From Stutzerimonas stutzeri TS44 (GTDB lineage Bacteria > Pseudomonadota > Gammaproteobacteria > Pseudomonadales > Pseudomonadaceae): 64,000 nt of DNA. The notes beneath the pieces were generated by a model. The model searched no databases. It was not told where the DNA came from and saw only the letters and a list, made by a program, of their open reading frames with translations. Each line of letters starts with the position of its first letter. The stretch's first letter is position 1. The position numbers and the translations under genes are program-made. This document shows positions 41,600-50,437 of the stretch, piece after piece. Location of the stretch: NCBI GenBank assembly GCA_000263395.1, contig AJXE01000019.1, positions 16,611 through 80,610 of the forward strand. Reading direction: 5' to 3'.

Positions 41600-44500
41600 T
41601 CAGTCGTCGCCGAGCGACAGCAGCGAGGCGTTACCGCCCACCGCCGTGGTGTTGGTCGAAGTGGTGCGCTCGTTGGTGAAACGCAGCAGGTAGCTCGGCC
41701 CGCCGGCCTTCGGCCCGGTGCCGGACAACCCGCAGCCGCCGAAGGGCTGTACGCCGACCACCGCGCCGATCTGGTTGCGGTTGACGTAGACGTTGCCGAC
41801 CCGCGCCAGCTGCTCGATGCGTTCGGCGGTTTCCTCGTTGCGGCTGTGCACGCCGAGGGTCAGGCCGTAGCCGGTGCCGTTGATCGCCGCGACGACCTTT
41901 TCCAGATCGGCGGCATCGTAGCGCACGACATGCAGAACCGGGCCGAAATGCTCTTTCTTGAGCTGTTCGATGCCCTCGATCTCGAAGGCCACCGGCGCTA
42001 CGAAATGGCCGTTGAGGCCAGCCGGCAGGGTCGCTTCGGCGATCAGCCGGCCTTCGTTCTTGAGCTGCTGGATATGCGCCAGCAGGCCGTCGCGCGCCTC
42101 CTCATCGATCACCGGGCCGATATCGTTTTCGCGCAGATGGGTGGGGCCGACCTTCAGCTCGGCCATCGCGCCCTTGAGCAGCTCGATGACGCGGTCGGCG
42201 ATATCGCGCTGCACGTAGAGCACGCGCAGGGCCGAGCAGCGCTGGCCGGCGCTGGTGAAGGCGGAGCTGACGGCATCCTTGATCACCTGCTCGGGCAGCG
42301 CGGTGGAGTCGACGATCATCGCGTTCTGTCCGCCGGTTTCGGCGATCAGCGTGGCGATCGGGCCTTCCTTTTCGGCCAGCTGGCGATTGATGATCCGCGC
42401 GGTGTCGGTGGAGCCGGTGAAGCACACGCCGACCACCCGCGGATCGCGGCAGAACACGCCGCCCAGCGTGGCGCCGTCGCCCGGCAGCAGCGCGATGGCG
42501 TCCTTCGGCAGGCCGGCCTCGAACATCAGCTCCAGCGCGCGCGCGGCGATCAGGCTGGTCTGCTCGGCCGGCTTGGCCAGCACGGTGTTGCCGGCGACCA
42601 GCGCCGCGCTGATCTGGCCGAGGTAGATGGCCAGCGGGAAGTTCCACGGGCTGACGCAGACGAACACGCCGCGGCCTTCATGGAACAGCTCGTTGCGCTC
42701 GCCAGTCGGGCCTTTCAGCTCTTCGCGGCCCAGTTTCAGGCGCGCCTGCTGCGCGTAGTAGCGGCAGAAATCCACCGCCTCGCGCACCTCGTCGATGCCG
42801 TCCTGCAGCGACTTGCCGGCTTCCACCGTGCACAGCGCCATCAGCTCGGCGCGGTTGCGCTCCAGCAGCTCGGCCAGGCGTTCGAGGATCGCCGCGCGGC
42901 TGTCCACCGGCGTCGCGTTCCAGGTCGGCCAGTAGGCCGCCAGCGCGCCGATGGCCTGGCGCGCCTGCTCGGCGTTGGCGAACTGCGCCGTGCCGACGAT
43001 CTTGTTCAGGTCGTAGGGGCAACGCACTTCGCTGGCGCTACCGCCCAGACGCTGGCCGCCGATCACCGGCATGGCCTGCCACTGGCGGTCGAGGAAGGGT
43101 TGGTAGGCGCTGGCCAGTTCGTTCCATTGTTGTTGGATATTCATGTTGATCCCTTGGGAGTTCTTGCGATTGCCGTACAGGGCCGGGGGCAGCGGAATGC
43201 GCGGGTTGCCGAGCGCCGCAAACTGGCGCAGCTGGCTCACCGGGTGATCGATCAGCGAATCCACCGGCACGCGCGGGTCGACCAGCTGGTGGACGAACGA
43301 GGAGTTGGCACCGTTCTCCAGCAGGCGCCGCACCAGATAGGGCAGCAGGTCCTTGTGCGCACCGACCGGCGCGTAGATGCGCACGTTCTTGCGGTACTTT
43401 TCGATCACCGTGTCGTACAGCGCATCGCCCATGCCGTGCAGGCGCTGGAACTCGAACTCGCGCGGCGTGGCGGTCTGCTCGGCCATCGCCAGGATGCAGC
43501 TGACGGTGTGTGCGTTGTGGCTGGCGAACTGCGGGTAGATCACGCCGCGGGTGTGCTCCGACAGCAGGTAGCGCGCGCAGGCGAGGTACGAGGTGTCGGT
43601 ACCTTCCTTGCGGGTGAACACCGGGTAGCCCTCCAGACCCTGCACCTGACACTGCTTGATCTCGCTGTCCCAGTAGGCGCCCTTGACCAACCGCAGCGGG
43701 ATGCGCTCGCCCAGCTCGCGGCCGAGCAGGGTCAGCCACACCAGCACCGGCAGGCAGCGCTTGGAATAGGCCTGGATCACCAGACCGAACTCGCCCCAGC
43801 CGGCGATGGCCGGATCGCGCAGGAGTTTTTCGTACAGTTCCAGCGACAGTTCGAGGCGGTCGGCCTCCTCGGCGTCGATGGTGATGCCGACGTCGCGCTG
43901 GCGCGCCAGCACGGCCAGCTCGCGGACGTTGGCGAACAGCTCGCTGAGTACGCGCTCGCGCTGGGCGACTTCATAGCGCGGATGCAGCGCCGACAGCTTG
44001 ATCGACACCGACGGTCGCGGGCCGGGGCCGACCTGCGGCTCGGCGCCGACGGTTTCCACGGCGCGGCGGTAATCGGCCATGTACTTGGCCGCATCCTCGT
44101 TGGTCAGCGCCGCCTCGCCGAGCATGTCGAAGGAATAGGTGTAGCCCTTCTCGCGCTCGGGCCGGCCGTTCTTCAGCGCTTCGGCGATGGTGCGGCCGAG
44201 GACGAACTGCTTGCCCATCAGCTTCATCGCCTGGTTCATCGCGGCGCGGATCACCGGCTCGCCGGAGCGCTTGAGCAGGCGGCCGATGACGTTCTTCGGG
44301 CGGCCGTCGGCGGTGTCCGGGTCGACCACCTTGCCGGTCATCACCAGCCCCCAGGCGGCGAAGTTGACCAGCACGTTGTCGCTCTGGCCGAGGTGGCGTT
44401 CCCACTCGGCGGCATTCAGCTTGTCGCGGATCAGCGCATCGGCGGTGGCGGCATCCGGCACGCGCAGCAGCGCCTCGGCCAGGCACATCAGCATCAGCCC

Positions 44501-44761
44501 TTCGTGGGTGTCCAGGCTGTACTGGCGCAGCAGCGCGTCGAGGGTGTCGACGGCATTCTCACGACCGCGCACGGTTTCGATCAGCGTGCGCGCGCGCTCG
44601 CGGATGGCGGCAATGCCCGCCTCGCCGGGATCGGCCAGTTGCAGCAGTTCGGTGAGATAGCCCGCTTCGTCGACGCTGTAGTTGGCGCTGATGGTGGGAA
44701 AGAATTCTGCGGCTTTCTGGCTGGCGAAGGCGCCATCCAGCACGTGACCGGCCTTGAACAT
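41600..44761 (-). CDS. putA: Bifunctional proline dehydrogenase / P5C dehydrogenase PutA
   Basis: A 1053-aa enzyme that oxidises proline to glutamate in two steps. The proline dehydrogenase domain (about 150-470) contains the FAD-binding ARYLLSEHTRGVIYPQFASHN region, and the aldehyde dehydrogenase domain (about 550-1040) contains ETGGQNAMIVDSTALPEQV and the catalytic Cys of AGQRCSAL. There is no N-terminal ribbon-helix-helix domain, so it is the short form that does not repress its own gene. The AraC-type gene upstream is the likely regulator. Confidence 0.96.
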   Translation of the reverse strand: MFKAGHVLDGAFASQKAAEFFPTISANYSVDEAGYLTELLQLADPGEAGIAAIRERARTLIETVRGRENAVDTLDALLRQYSLDTHEGLMLMCLAEALLRVPDAATADALIRDKLNAAEWERHLGQSDNVLVNFAAWGLVMTGKVVDPDTADGRPKNVIGRLLKRSGEPVIRAAMNQAMKLMGKQFVLGRTIAEALKNGRPEREKGYTYSFDMLGEAALTNEDAAKYMADYRRAVETVGAEPQVGPGPRPSVSIKLSALHPRYEVAQRERVLSELFANVRELAVLARQRDVGITIDAEEADRLELSLELYEKLLRDPAIAGWGEFGLVIQAYSKRCLPVLVWLTLLGRELGERIPLRLVKGAYWDSEIKQCQVQGLEGYPVFTRKEGTDTSYLACARYLLSEHTRGVIYPQFASHNAHTVSCILAMAEQTATPREFEFQRLHGMGDALYDTVIEKYRKNVRIYAPVGAHKDLLPYLVRRLLENGANSSFVHQLVDPRVPVDSLIDHPVSQLRQFAALGNPRIPLPPALYGNRKNSQGINMNIQQQWNELASAYQPFLDRQWQAMPVIGGQRLGGSASEVRCPYDLNKIVGTAQFANAEQARQAIGALAAYWPTWNATPVDSRAAILERLAELLERNRAELMALCTVEAGKSLQDGIDEVREAVDFCRYYAQQARLKLGREELKGPTGERNELFHEGRGVFVCVSPWNFPLAIYLGQISAALVAGNTVLAKPAEQTSLIAARALELMFEAGLPKDAIALLPGDGATLGGVFCRDPRVVGVCFTGSTDTARIINRQLAEKEGPIATLIAETGGQNAMIVDSTALPEQVIKDAVSSAFTSAGQRCSALRVLYVQRDIADRVIELLKGAMAELKVGPTHLRENDIGPVIDEEARDGLLAHIQQLKNEGRLIAEATLPAGLNGHFVAPVAFEIEGIEQLKKEHFGPVLHVVRYDAADLEKVVAAINGTGYGLTLGVHSRNEETAERIEQLARVGNVYVNRNQIGAVVGVQPFGGCGLSGTGPKAGGPSYLLRFTNERTTSTNTTAVGGNASLLSLGDD

Positions 44762-44894
44762 CGCGCCGCTCCTCTGAGGGTGTGTCTGCTTGTTAGGTGT
44801 AGTTCACGGCCCGGCCCTTGGCGCACTGCGCGACGATGGGTCGGGGCGGAGACGGAATGTAGGGGCAGCGCCGGCGCGACTTCTTGCAGGAAAC

Positions 44895-44922
44895 TACGGA
44901 AGTTTTACGAAACGCTACGATT
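44895..44922. promoter_or_regulatory. Phased TACG direct repeats upstream of putA
   Basis: TACGGAA (44895), TACGAAA (44906) and TACGATT (44916) recur every 10-11 bp, about 135-160 bp before the putA start. This spacing places all three on one face of the helix and would fit a direct-repeat AraC-type binding site. They lie between the regulator gene and putA. Confidence 0.4.
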
Positions 44923-45023
44923 GCGGCGCGCTGAAACCGCAGCGTCACGAAGACGCAGCACACTGGCGCGCGCGTTTGCCGGCGACGAGGCCGAAGGGAT
45001 GAAAAGCGGACGTGGCGCGGGAG

Positions 45024-45779
45024 TCAGTCGTCGGTCTGGCGCAGCTTGCGCGGGGTCAGCCCGAGGTAGCGGCGCGTCGCGGTGGTCAGTGCGCTCTGGC
45101 TGGAAAAACCGCACTCCTCGGCGATGCGCACCAGCGGCAGCGGCGATTCGCGCAGCAGCCGCGCGGCGCGGTCGAGGCGGCTCTTGAGCAGGTACTGGTG
45201 CGGCGTGAGGCCGACGCTGTCCTTGAACTGCACGTGGAAGTGGCTGGGACTGAGGCAGGCCACCTGCGCCAGCTCGGCCACCGTGATGCGCCGCGCCAGG
45301 TTGTCCTGGATGTGCGCGTCCAGCCGCTGCAAATCCAGCGGCCCGCTCGGCCGCTGCGGCGCTTCACCGAACAGCCGCAGATGCAGCGCGCGCAGCAGCA
45401 CGCCGCCAAGCGCCCGCGCCAGCAATGGATCGCTGCCATAGCGCGCCAGCTCGGCGCCGGCATAGGCCAGCAGGTTCTGGAAATCCGCATCCAGCGCCGG
45501 GTAGCGCGGCGCCTCGAACAGCCGGGCGAGCAACGCGGGATCGTCGAGGCAGGCGTCCTGCTCGTCCAGATCGATGATCAGCATGCGGTTGTCGCCCATG
45601 CCGGCAAAGCCGTGATCGGCGTCGCCCGGCACTAGGCAGGCGCGCATCCGGCAGACCTCGCCGCCCGAACCATCCACCTCGAATTCGGCGCGGCCCGCCA
45701 GCGACAGCACCAGCTGGTGATAGTCGTGGGCGTGCTGGTGAATCTGGTCATCCAGGCGAAGCAAACGGGCGTTGAGCAT
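45024..45779 (-). CDS. pruR: AraC-family transcriptional regulator, PruR-like
   Basis: A 251-aa protein with an N-terminal cupin-type sensor region (about 10-130; HQHAHDYHQLVLSLAG) and a C-terminal double helix-turn-helix (about 150-251) ending QSALTTATRRYLGLTPRKLR. Its position next to putA matches PruR of P. aeruginosa, which activates proline catabolism (from memory). Start at the ATG at 45779 (MLNARLLRL); a long Arg-rich upstream frame is composed of the 15-bp repeat and is rejected. Same strand as putA, 262 bp upstream. Confidence 0.82.
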   Translation of the reverse strand: MLNARLLRLDDQIHQHAHDYHQLVLSLAGRAEFEVDGSGGEVCRMRACLVPGDADHGFAGMGDNRMLIIDLDEQDACLDDPALLARLFEAPRYPALDADFQNLLAYAGAELARYGSDPLLARALGGVLLRALHLRLFGEAPQRPSGPLDLQRLDAHIQDNLARRITVAELAQVACLSPSHFHVQFKDSVGLTPHQYLLKSRLDRAARLLRESPLPLVRIAEECGFSSQSALTTATRRYLGLTPRKLRQTDD

Positions 45780-45795
45780 GACGAGTACCTGAAGC

Positions 45796-45855
45796 GGGCG
45801 CCGATGCGCCGGGCGCCGTTGCGTCGGGCGCCGTTGCGTCGGGCGCCCGGCGCGC
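45796..45855. repeat. Four-unit 15-bp tandem repeat
   Basis: Four 15-bp units begin GGGCGCC at 45796, 45811, 45826 and 45841. The second and third units are identical (GGGCGCCGTTGCGTC), the first and last are degenerate. The array sits 17 bp before the start of the AraC gene, i.e. in its leader or promoter. Confidence 0.85.
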
Positions 45856-45938
45856 TCGTTCGCGACCGCAAGGTGACGCAAACGGCATGCGGCACTCTAC
45901 CCGAAGCCGGCGGACGCCGCCCAGCCCCGGCCGGCGGG

Positions 45939-45966
45939 ATTGAAATCGGCCGGACGGCCACCATGT
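45939..45966 (+). promoter_or_regulatory. Probable sigma-32 (heat-shock) promoter of asrA
   Basis: ATTGAAA (45939-45945; consensus CTTGAAA) and CACCATGT (45959-45966; consensus CCCCATNT) are separated by 13 bp, within the allowed range. Transcription would start about 25 bp before the asrA ATG at 45996. Two mismatches in fifteen defined positions. Confidence 0.6.
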
Positions 45967-45995
45967 ATCCCGCATGTATTCGTAACGGGTGCCGC

Positions 45996-48380
45996 ATGAA
46001 CGACGACAATCAGGATCATCTCGAGCAGGAAATCATTTCCGGCAACGGTCTGGTGCTGCCGGACCAGCAGCAGCCGGACAAGCTCTACATCATTCCGGTG
46101 CACAACCGGCCGTTCTTCCCGGCGCAGGTGCTGCCGGTGATCGTCAACGAAGACCCCTGGGCCGAAACCCTGGCGCGCGTGGCCAAGACGCCGCACCAGC
46201 GCGTGGCGCTGTTCTTCGTCGACTCGCCGGTGCTGGACATGGCCACCTTCGACCCCGAAAGCCTGCCCGAGCACGGCACCATGGTGCGCGTGCACCACGC
46301 CACGCAGGAGGGCGGCAAGCTGCAGTTCGTCGCCCAGGGCCTGACGCGCGTGCGCATCCGTGGCTGGCTGCGGCGCAAACCGCCGTATCTGGTGGAGGTC
46401 GACTACCCCAAGAGCGACGCCGACCCGCGTGACGAGGTGAAGGCCTACGGCATGGCGCTGATCAACGCGATCAAGGAGCTACTGCCGCTCAACCCGCTGT
46501 ACAGCGAGGAGCTGAAGAACTACCTCAACCGCTTCAGCCCGAACGATCCGTCGCCTTTGACCGACTTCGCCGCCGCGCTGACCACCGCACCCGGCACGGA
46601 GCTGCAGGAAGTGCTGGATACCGTGCCGGTGCTCAAGCGCATGGAGAAGGTGCTACCGCTGCTGCGCCGCGAGGTCGAGGTGGCTAAGCTGCAGAAGGAG
46701 CTGACCGGCGAGGTCAATCGCAAGATCGGCGAACGCCAGCGCGAGTTCTTCCTCAAGGAACAGCTGAAGATCATCCAGCGCGAGCTGGGCATCACCAAGG
46801 ACGACAAGAGCGCCGACGCCGACGAGTTCCGCGCGCGCTTGGAAGGCAAGGTGGTGCCGCCGGCCGCGCAGAAGCGCATCGACGAGGAGCTGAACAAGCT
46901 GTCGATCCTCGAAACCGGCTCGCCGGAATATGCCGTCACCCGCAACTACCTGGACTGGGCCACCGCCCTGCCCTGGGGCGTGCATGGCCAGGACAAGCTC
47001 GACCTCAAGCGTGCGCGCAAGGTGCTCGACAAGCACCACGCCGGCATGGACGACATCAAGCAGCGGATCATCGAATTCCTCGCCGTCGGCGCCTTCAAGG
47101 GTGAGATCGCCGGTTCCATCGTGCTGCTGGTCGGCCCGCCGGGTGTGGGCAAGACCAGCATCGGAAAATCCATCGCCGAATCGCTGGGGCGGCCGTTCTA
47201 TCGCTTCTCGGTCGGCGGCATGCGCGACGAGGCGGAGATCAAGGGCCACCGCCGCACCTACATCGGCGCCCTGCCCGGCAAGCTGGTGCAGGCGCTGAAG
47301 GAAGTCGAGGTGATGAACCCGGTGATCATGCTCGACGAAATCGACAAGCTCGGCGCCAGCTACCAGGGCGATCCGGCCTCGGCGCTGCTGGAGACGCTGG
47401 ACCCGGAGCAGAATGTCGAATTCCTCGACCACTACCTGGACCTGCGCCTGGACCTGTCCAAGGTGCTGTTCGTCTGCACGGCCAACACGCTGGATTCGAT
47501 CCCCGGCCCGCTGCTCGACCGCATGGAAGTGATCCGCCTGTCCGGCTACATCGCCGAGGAGAAGCTGGCGATCGCCAAGCGCCACCTGTGGCCCAAGCTG
47601 CTGGACAAGACCGGCGTGCCGAAGGAGCGCCTGGCCATCAGCGACAGCGCCCTCAAGGCGGTGATCGAGGGCTATGCCCGCGAGGCCGGCGTGCGCCAGC
47701 TGGAGAAACAGCTCGGCAAGGTGGTGCGCAAGGCGGTGGTCCAGCTACTGGAAGACCCGCAGGCCACGCTGAAGATCGTCCCGAAGGACCTCGAGCATTA
47801 CCTTGGCAAGCCGGTGTTCCGCAGCGAGCAGGTGCTTTCCGGCGTCGGCGTGATCACCGGGCTGGCCTGGACCAGCATGGGCGGCGCCACCCTGCCGATC
47901 GAGGCGACGCGCATCCATACGCTTAATCGCGGCTTCAAGCTCACCGGCCAGCTCGGCGAGGTGATGAAGGAATCGGCGGAGATCGCCTACAGCTACGTCA
48001 GCTCGCACCTCAAGCAGTTCAAGGGCGATCCGACGTTCTTCGACCAGGCCTTCGTGCACCTGCACGTACCCGAAGGCGCGACGCCCAAGGACGGCCCCAG
48101 CGCCGGCATCACCATGGCCAGCGCGCTGGTGTCGCTGGCGCGCAACCAGCCACCGAAGAAAGGCGTGGCGATGACCGGCGAGCTGACGCTGACCGGGCAG
48201 GTGCTGCCCATCGGCGGTGTACGCGAGAAGGTGATTGCCGCGCGGCGGCAGAAGATCTTCGAGCTGATCCTGCCGGAAGCCAACCGTGGCGACTTCGAGG
48301 AACTGCCGGACTATCTGAGGGAAGGTCTGACGGTGCACTTCGCCCGGCGTTTCGCCGATGTGGCGAAGGTGCTGTTCTGA
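45996..48380 (+). CDS. asrA: Second Lon-type ATP-dependent protease AsrA
   Basis: A 794-aa LonA protease: N-terminal substrate domain (about 30-230), AAA+ module with Walker A GPPGVGKTS (380-388) and VIMLDEID, and a proteolytic domain with the Ser-Lys dyad Ser702 (PKDGPSAGI) and Lys745, 43 residues apart as in E. coli. Next to the AraC gene and putA it is orthologous by context to P. aeruginosa PA0779 (AsrA), which raises heat-shock and aminoglycoside tolerance (from memory). Start at the ATG at 45996; the long upstream frame is repeat DNA. Confidence 0.92.
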   Translation: MNDDNQDHLEQEIISGNGLVLPDQQQPDKLYIIPVHNRPFFPAQVLPVIVNEDPWAETLARVAKTPHQRVALFFVDSPVLDMATFDPESLPEHGTMVRVHHATQEGGKLQFVAQGLTRVRIRGWLRRKPPYLVEVDYPKSDADPRDEVKAYGMALINAIKELLPLNPLYSEELKNYLNRFSPNDPSPLTDFAAALTTAPGTELQEVLDTVPVLKRMEKVLPLLRREVEVAKLQKELTGEVNRKIGERQREFFLKEQLKIIQRELGITKDDKSADADEFRARLEGKVVPPAAQKRIDEELNKLSILETGSPEYAVTRNYLDWATALPWGVHGQDKLDLKRARKVLDKHHAGMDDIKQRIIEFLAVGAFKGEIAGSIVLLVGPPGVGKTSIGKSIAESLGRPFYRFSVGGMRDEAEIKGHRRTYIGALPGKLVQALKEVEVMNPVIMLDEIDKLGASYQGDPASALLETLDPEQNVEFLDHYLDLRLDLSKVLFVCTANTLDSIPGPLLDRMEVIRLSGYIAEEKLAIAKRHLWPKLLDKTGVPKERLAISDSALKAVIEGYAREAGVRQLEKQLGKVVRKAVVQLLEDPQATLKIVPKDLEHYLGKPVFRSEQVLSGVGVITGLAWTSMGGATLPIEATRIHTLNRGFKLTGQLGEVMKESAEIAYSYVSSHLKQFKGDPTFFDQAFVHLHVPEGATPKDGPSAGITMASALVSLARNQPPKKGVAMTGELTLTGQVLPIGGVREKVIAARRQKIFELILPEANRGDFEELPDYLREGLTVHFARRFADVAKVLF

Positions 48381-48403
48381 GCTGAGGAAGGTCTGCGGGC
48401 AGG

Positions 48404-48438
48404 GAAAGCCGGAAGCTCACACGGAGCTTCCGGCTCGG
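48404..48438. terminator. Hairpin between convergent asrA and DUF2383 genes
   Basis: GCCGGAAGCT and AGCTTCCGGC form a 10-bp stem (48408-48434). The flanks are not U-rich, although TTTCC follows on the minus strand. It probably ends both transcripts. Confidence 0.6.
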
Positions 48439-48445
48439 GCGTCGC

Positions 48446-48898
48446 TTAGCCGCGCGCGCGCGCGGCGTCGCGCAGCGCCTTGACCTGATCGTGATTGCGC
48501 AGCACACCCTGGTACTGGCGCTCCACCACCAGCCGTACCTCGGCCGGCAGGTCCTTCTCCAGCGCCTTGCGATAGCTCTTCACCGCGACGTCTTCGCCGC
48601 GCTCGCACTCATTGAGGATCGCCTCGTCGTCCTTGCCGGTGATCATCGACTTGAGATCGACCCAGCGCCGGTGCATATCGGCAGCCATGCTGGTGGTGGT
48701 TTCCGGGTCGCCGCCCAGCGAGCGCACCATCTGCTGCAGTTCCGCCGCGGCCGTGGCGCAGTCGCGGGCGCGCTGGCTCATGGTGCTCTTGAGCTGCGGA
48801 TCGCGCAGATCCTCGGCACACTCCATGAAGCCCTTTTCGCCGTCCTTGCTGGTTTCGATCAGGTCGTTGAGCACCGAAATCGTGTCTTTCGTATCCAT
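48446..48898 (-). CDS. PA2169-family four-helix-bundle protein (DUF2383)
   Basis: A 150-aa ferritin-like helical protein. The pattern of Glu and His residues, e.g. LIETSKDGEKGFMECAEDL and DMHRRWVDLKSMI, suits a four-helix bundle, though I cannot confirm a metal site. In P. aeruginosa related genes respond to anaerobic or stress conditions (from memory). Convergent with asrA. Confidence 0.82.
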   Translation of the reverse strand: MDTKDTISVLNDLIETSKDGEKGFMECAEDLRDPQLKSTMSQRARDCATAAAELQQMVRSLGGDPETTTSMAADMHRRWVDLKSMITGKDDEAILNECERGEDVAVKSYRKALEKDLPAEVRLVVERQYQGVLRNHDQVKALRDAARARG

Positions 48899-49042
48899 TT
48901 CTCTCTCCTCGGGATCGACTGAAATGGCCGGAACGCGCGCTGTCCGGCCTCAGTAGGGTCGACTGCCGAGCCGGAAAAAAGGTTCAGCCCAGCCGCCCGA
49001 AGGTGCCTGCCGACAACTGCGCAGACCGCTCGCGCTGGCCGC

Positions 49043-50308
49043 CTAAGGCGACACGGGCCGGGGGCCGAGTGGCCCCGGCCGGCCGAGCAGGTACCCCTGC
49101 GCCTTGTTCACTTGCAGTCGCCGCAACACGGCGAGCTCCGCTTCCGTCTCGACGCCTTCGGCGACCACCTTGCAGCCCGTTTCCTCGGCGAAGCGGATCA
49201 GCGCAGCCGCCAGCGCGCGGCCGCCGGTGTCGCTGTCGAGGTTGCGGATCAGGCTGCTGTCGAGCTTGATCACGTCCGGTTTGAGCCTGAGGATGTGGCG
49301 GAAACTCGCATAGCCGGCACCGGCATCGTCCACCGCCAGGCGCAGCCCCTCGCGACGCAGCGGCCGGAGCGCCTCGGCAAGCAAGTCGTAATCCTGCACC
49401 AGCGCATGCTCGGTCACCTCCAGTATCAGCCGCGCCAGCGGCTGGCCGGCGAGTACCCTGGCCACCGCGCCGCTGAGGATGGTGTCCGGCGAGATGTTGA
49501 GCGACAGGTAACTGTCCGCCGGCAACTGGTCGAAGCCCTGCAGCGCGGCCTCGATCAGGGCGATTTCCAGCTCCTGCTGCAGCCCCACCTGCCCGGCTTC
49601 GGCAAACCACTGGTCCGGCGAGCGCTGCGGCTCGGCCGAGAAGCGCGCCAGCGCCTCGTGGCCGACGATGCGGTTTTCCACCAGGTGCACGATGGGCTGG
49701 TAGACCACGGCATAGGCGCGCGCGGCCAGCATCGCAGTGACCCGGTTGCGCCGGTTCTCATACGCCCGCTGGCTCTTCGTCTGCGACTCCAGCAGGCGAC
49801 CGGCGAAGGCGGCGAACAGACGCAGGGTGTTGAGATCGCGCTCGTTCAGGCTGCCGTCCGCGTAGGTGCTGAAGCAACAGAAGGTGCCGTAGAGGCAGCC
49901 ATCGCTGAAGCGAATCGGCACGCTCAGGTGCGCACCGATCGGCAGCGCGGTGGTGACCGGCAAGGTCAGTGCCTCGGCGAGCTGCGTGGCGTCGTGGATC
50001 AGCTCCGGCAGGCGCCCGTCGACCACCCGCAGGCAGTAGCTGTCCTCCAGGGGATTGGCGTCGCCAGGACAGAGCACCAGGCCTTCGGTCTGCCCATCGA
50101 CGTGGCGAAAGACCCGCACGCCCTCGTCGAACTCGGAGATGAACGCCACCTCCATGCCCAGCTGGTTGCGCACCGCATGCAACGCCTCGCAGAGCATCGC
50201 GCCGATCGGCAGGCTGTCGGATTCCAGATTCGCCAGGATTTGCACCGGATTAACGCCGAACGAGTCGGCCCCATGTACTGCGGCCCCCTTCCCTGCATGT
50301 CCAAGCAT
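49043..50308 (-). CDS. GAF-EAL cyclic-di-GMP phosphodiesterase
   Basis: A 421-aa protein: GAF sensor domain (about 35-185) and EAL domain (about 195-415). The catalytic set looks intact: EALARF, LSLNISPD (Asn), LEVTEH (Glu), VDDAGAGYAS (two Asp, where DDFGTGYSS is standard), KLDSSLI (Lys), EGVETEAE and QGYLLGRP. So it probably hydrolyses c-di-GMP. No membrane segment, hence cytosolic. Start at the ATG at 50308 with GAGGGG upstream; it may be shorter. Confidence 0.88.
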   Translation of the reverse strand: MLGHAGKGAAVHGADSFGVNPVQILANLESDSLPIGAMLCEALHAVRNQLGMEVAFISEFDEGVRVFRHVDGQTEGLVLCPGDANPLEDSYCLRVVDGRLPELIHDATQLAEALTLPVTTALPIGAHLSVPIRFSDGCLYGTFCCFSTYADGSLNERDLNTLRLFAAFAGRLLESQTKSQRAYENRRNRVTAMLAARAYAVVYQPIVHLVENRIVGHEALARFSAEPQRSPDQWFAEAGQVGLQQELEIALIEAALQGFDQLPADSYLSLNISPDTILSGAVARVLAGQPLARLILEVTEHALVQDYDLLAEALRPLRREGLRLAVDDAGAGYASFRHILRLKPDVIKLDSSLIRNLDSDTGGRALAAALIRFAEETGCKVVAEGVETEAELAVLRRLQVNKAQGYLLGRPGPLGPRPVSP

Positions 50309-50437
50309 TCGTACCCCCTCGACAACCAGGATCGTTTCGTATCGCCCCGCTCACCCTGCCAGAGCAATCCTCGCAACACATGGTGAAGGGCTCGCGGCGA
50401 ACGCGCCAGGCCGATTGACGGCGATCCGCTGCGCCGC

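Noticed and set aside
39785..45187. A 1800-codon open frame on the + strand across putP and putA
   Set aside because: It runs antisense to both genes; the product is rich in His/Arg/Gln repeats with no domain. High GC leaves long antisense frames open.
45717..45995. N-terminal extension of asrA by 93 codons
   Set aside because: It is made of the 15-bp repeat and overlaps the AraC gene; Lon homologs start near MNDDNQDH.
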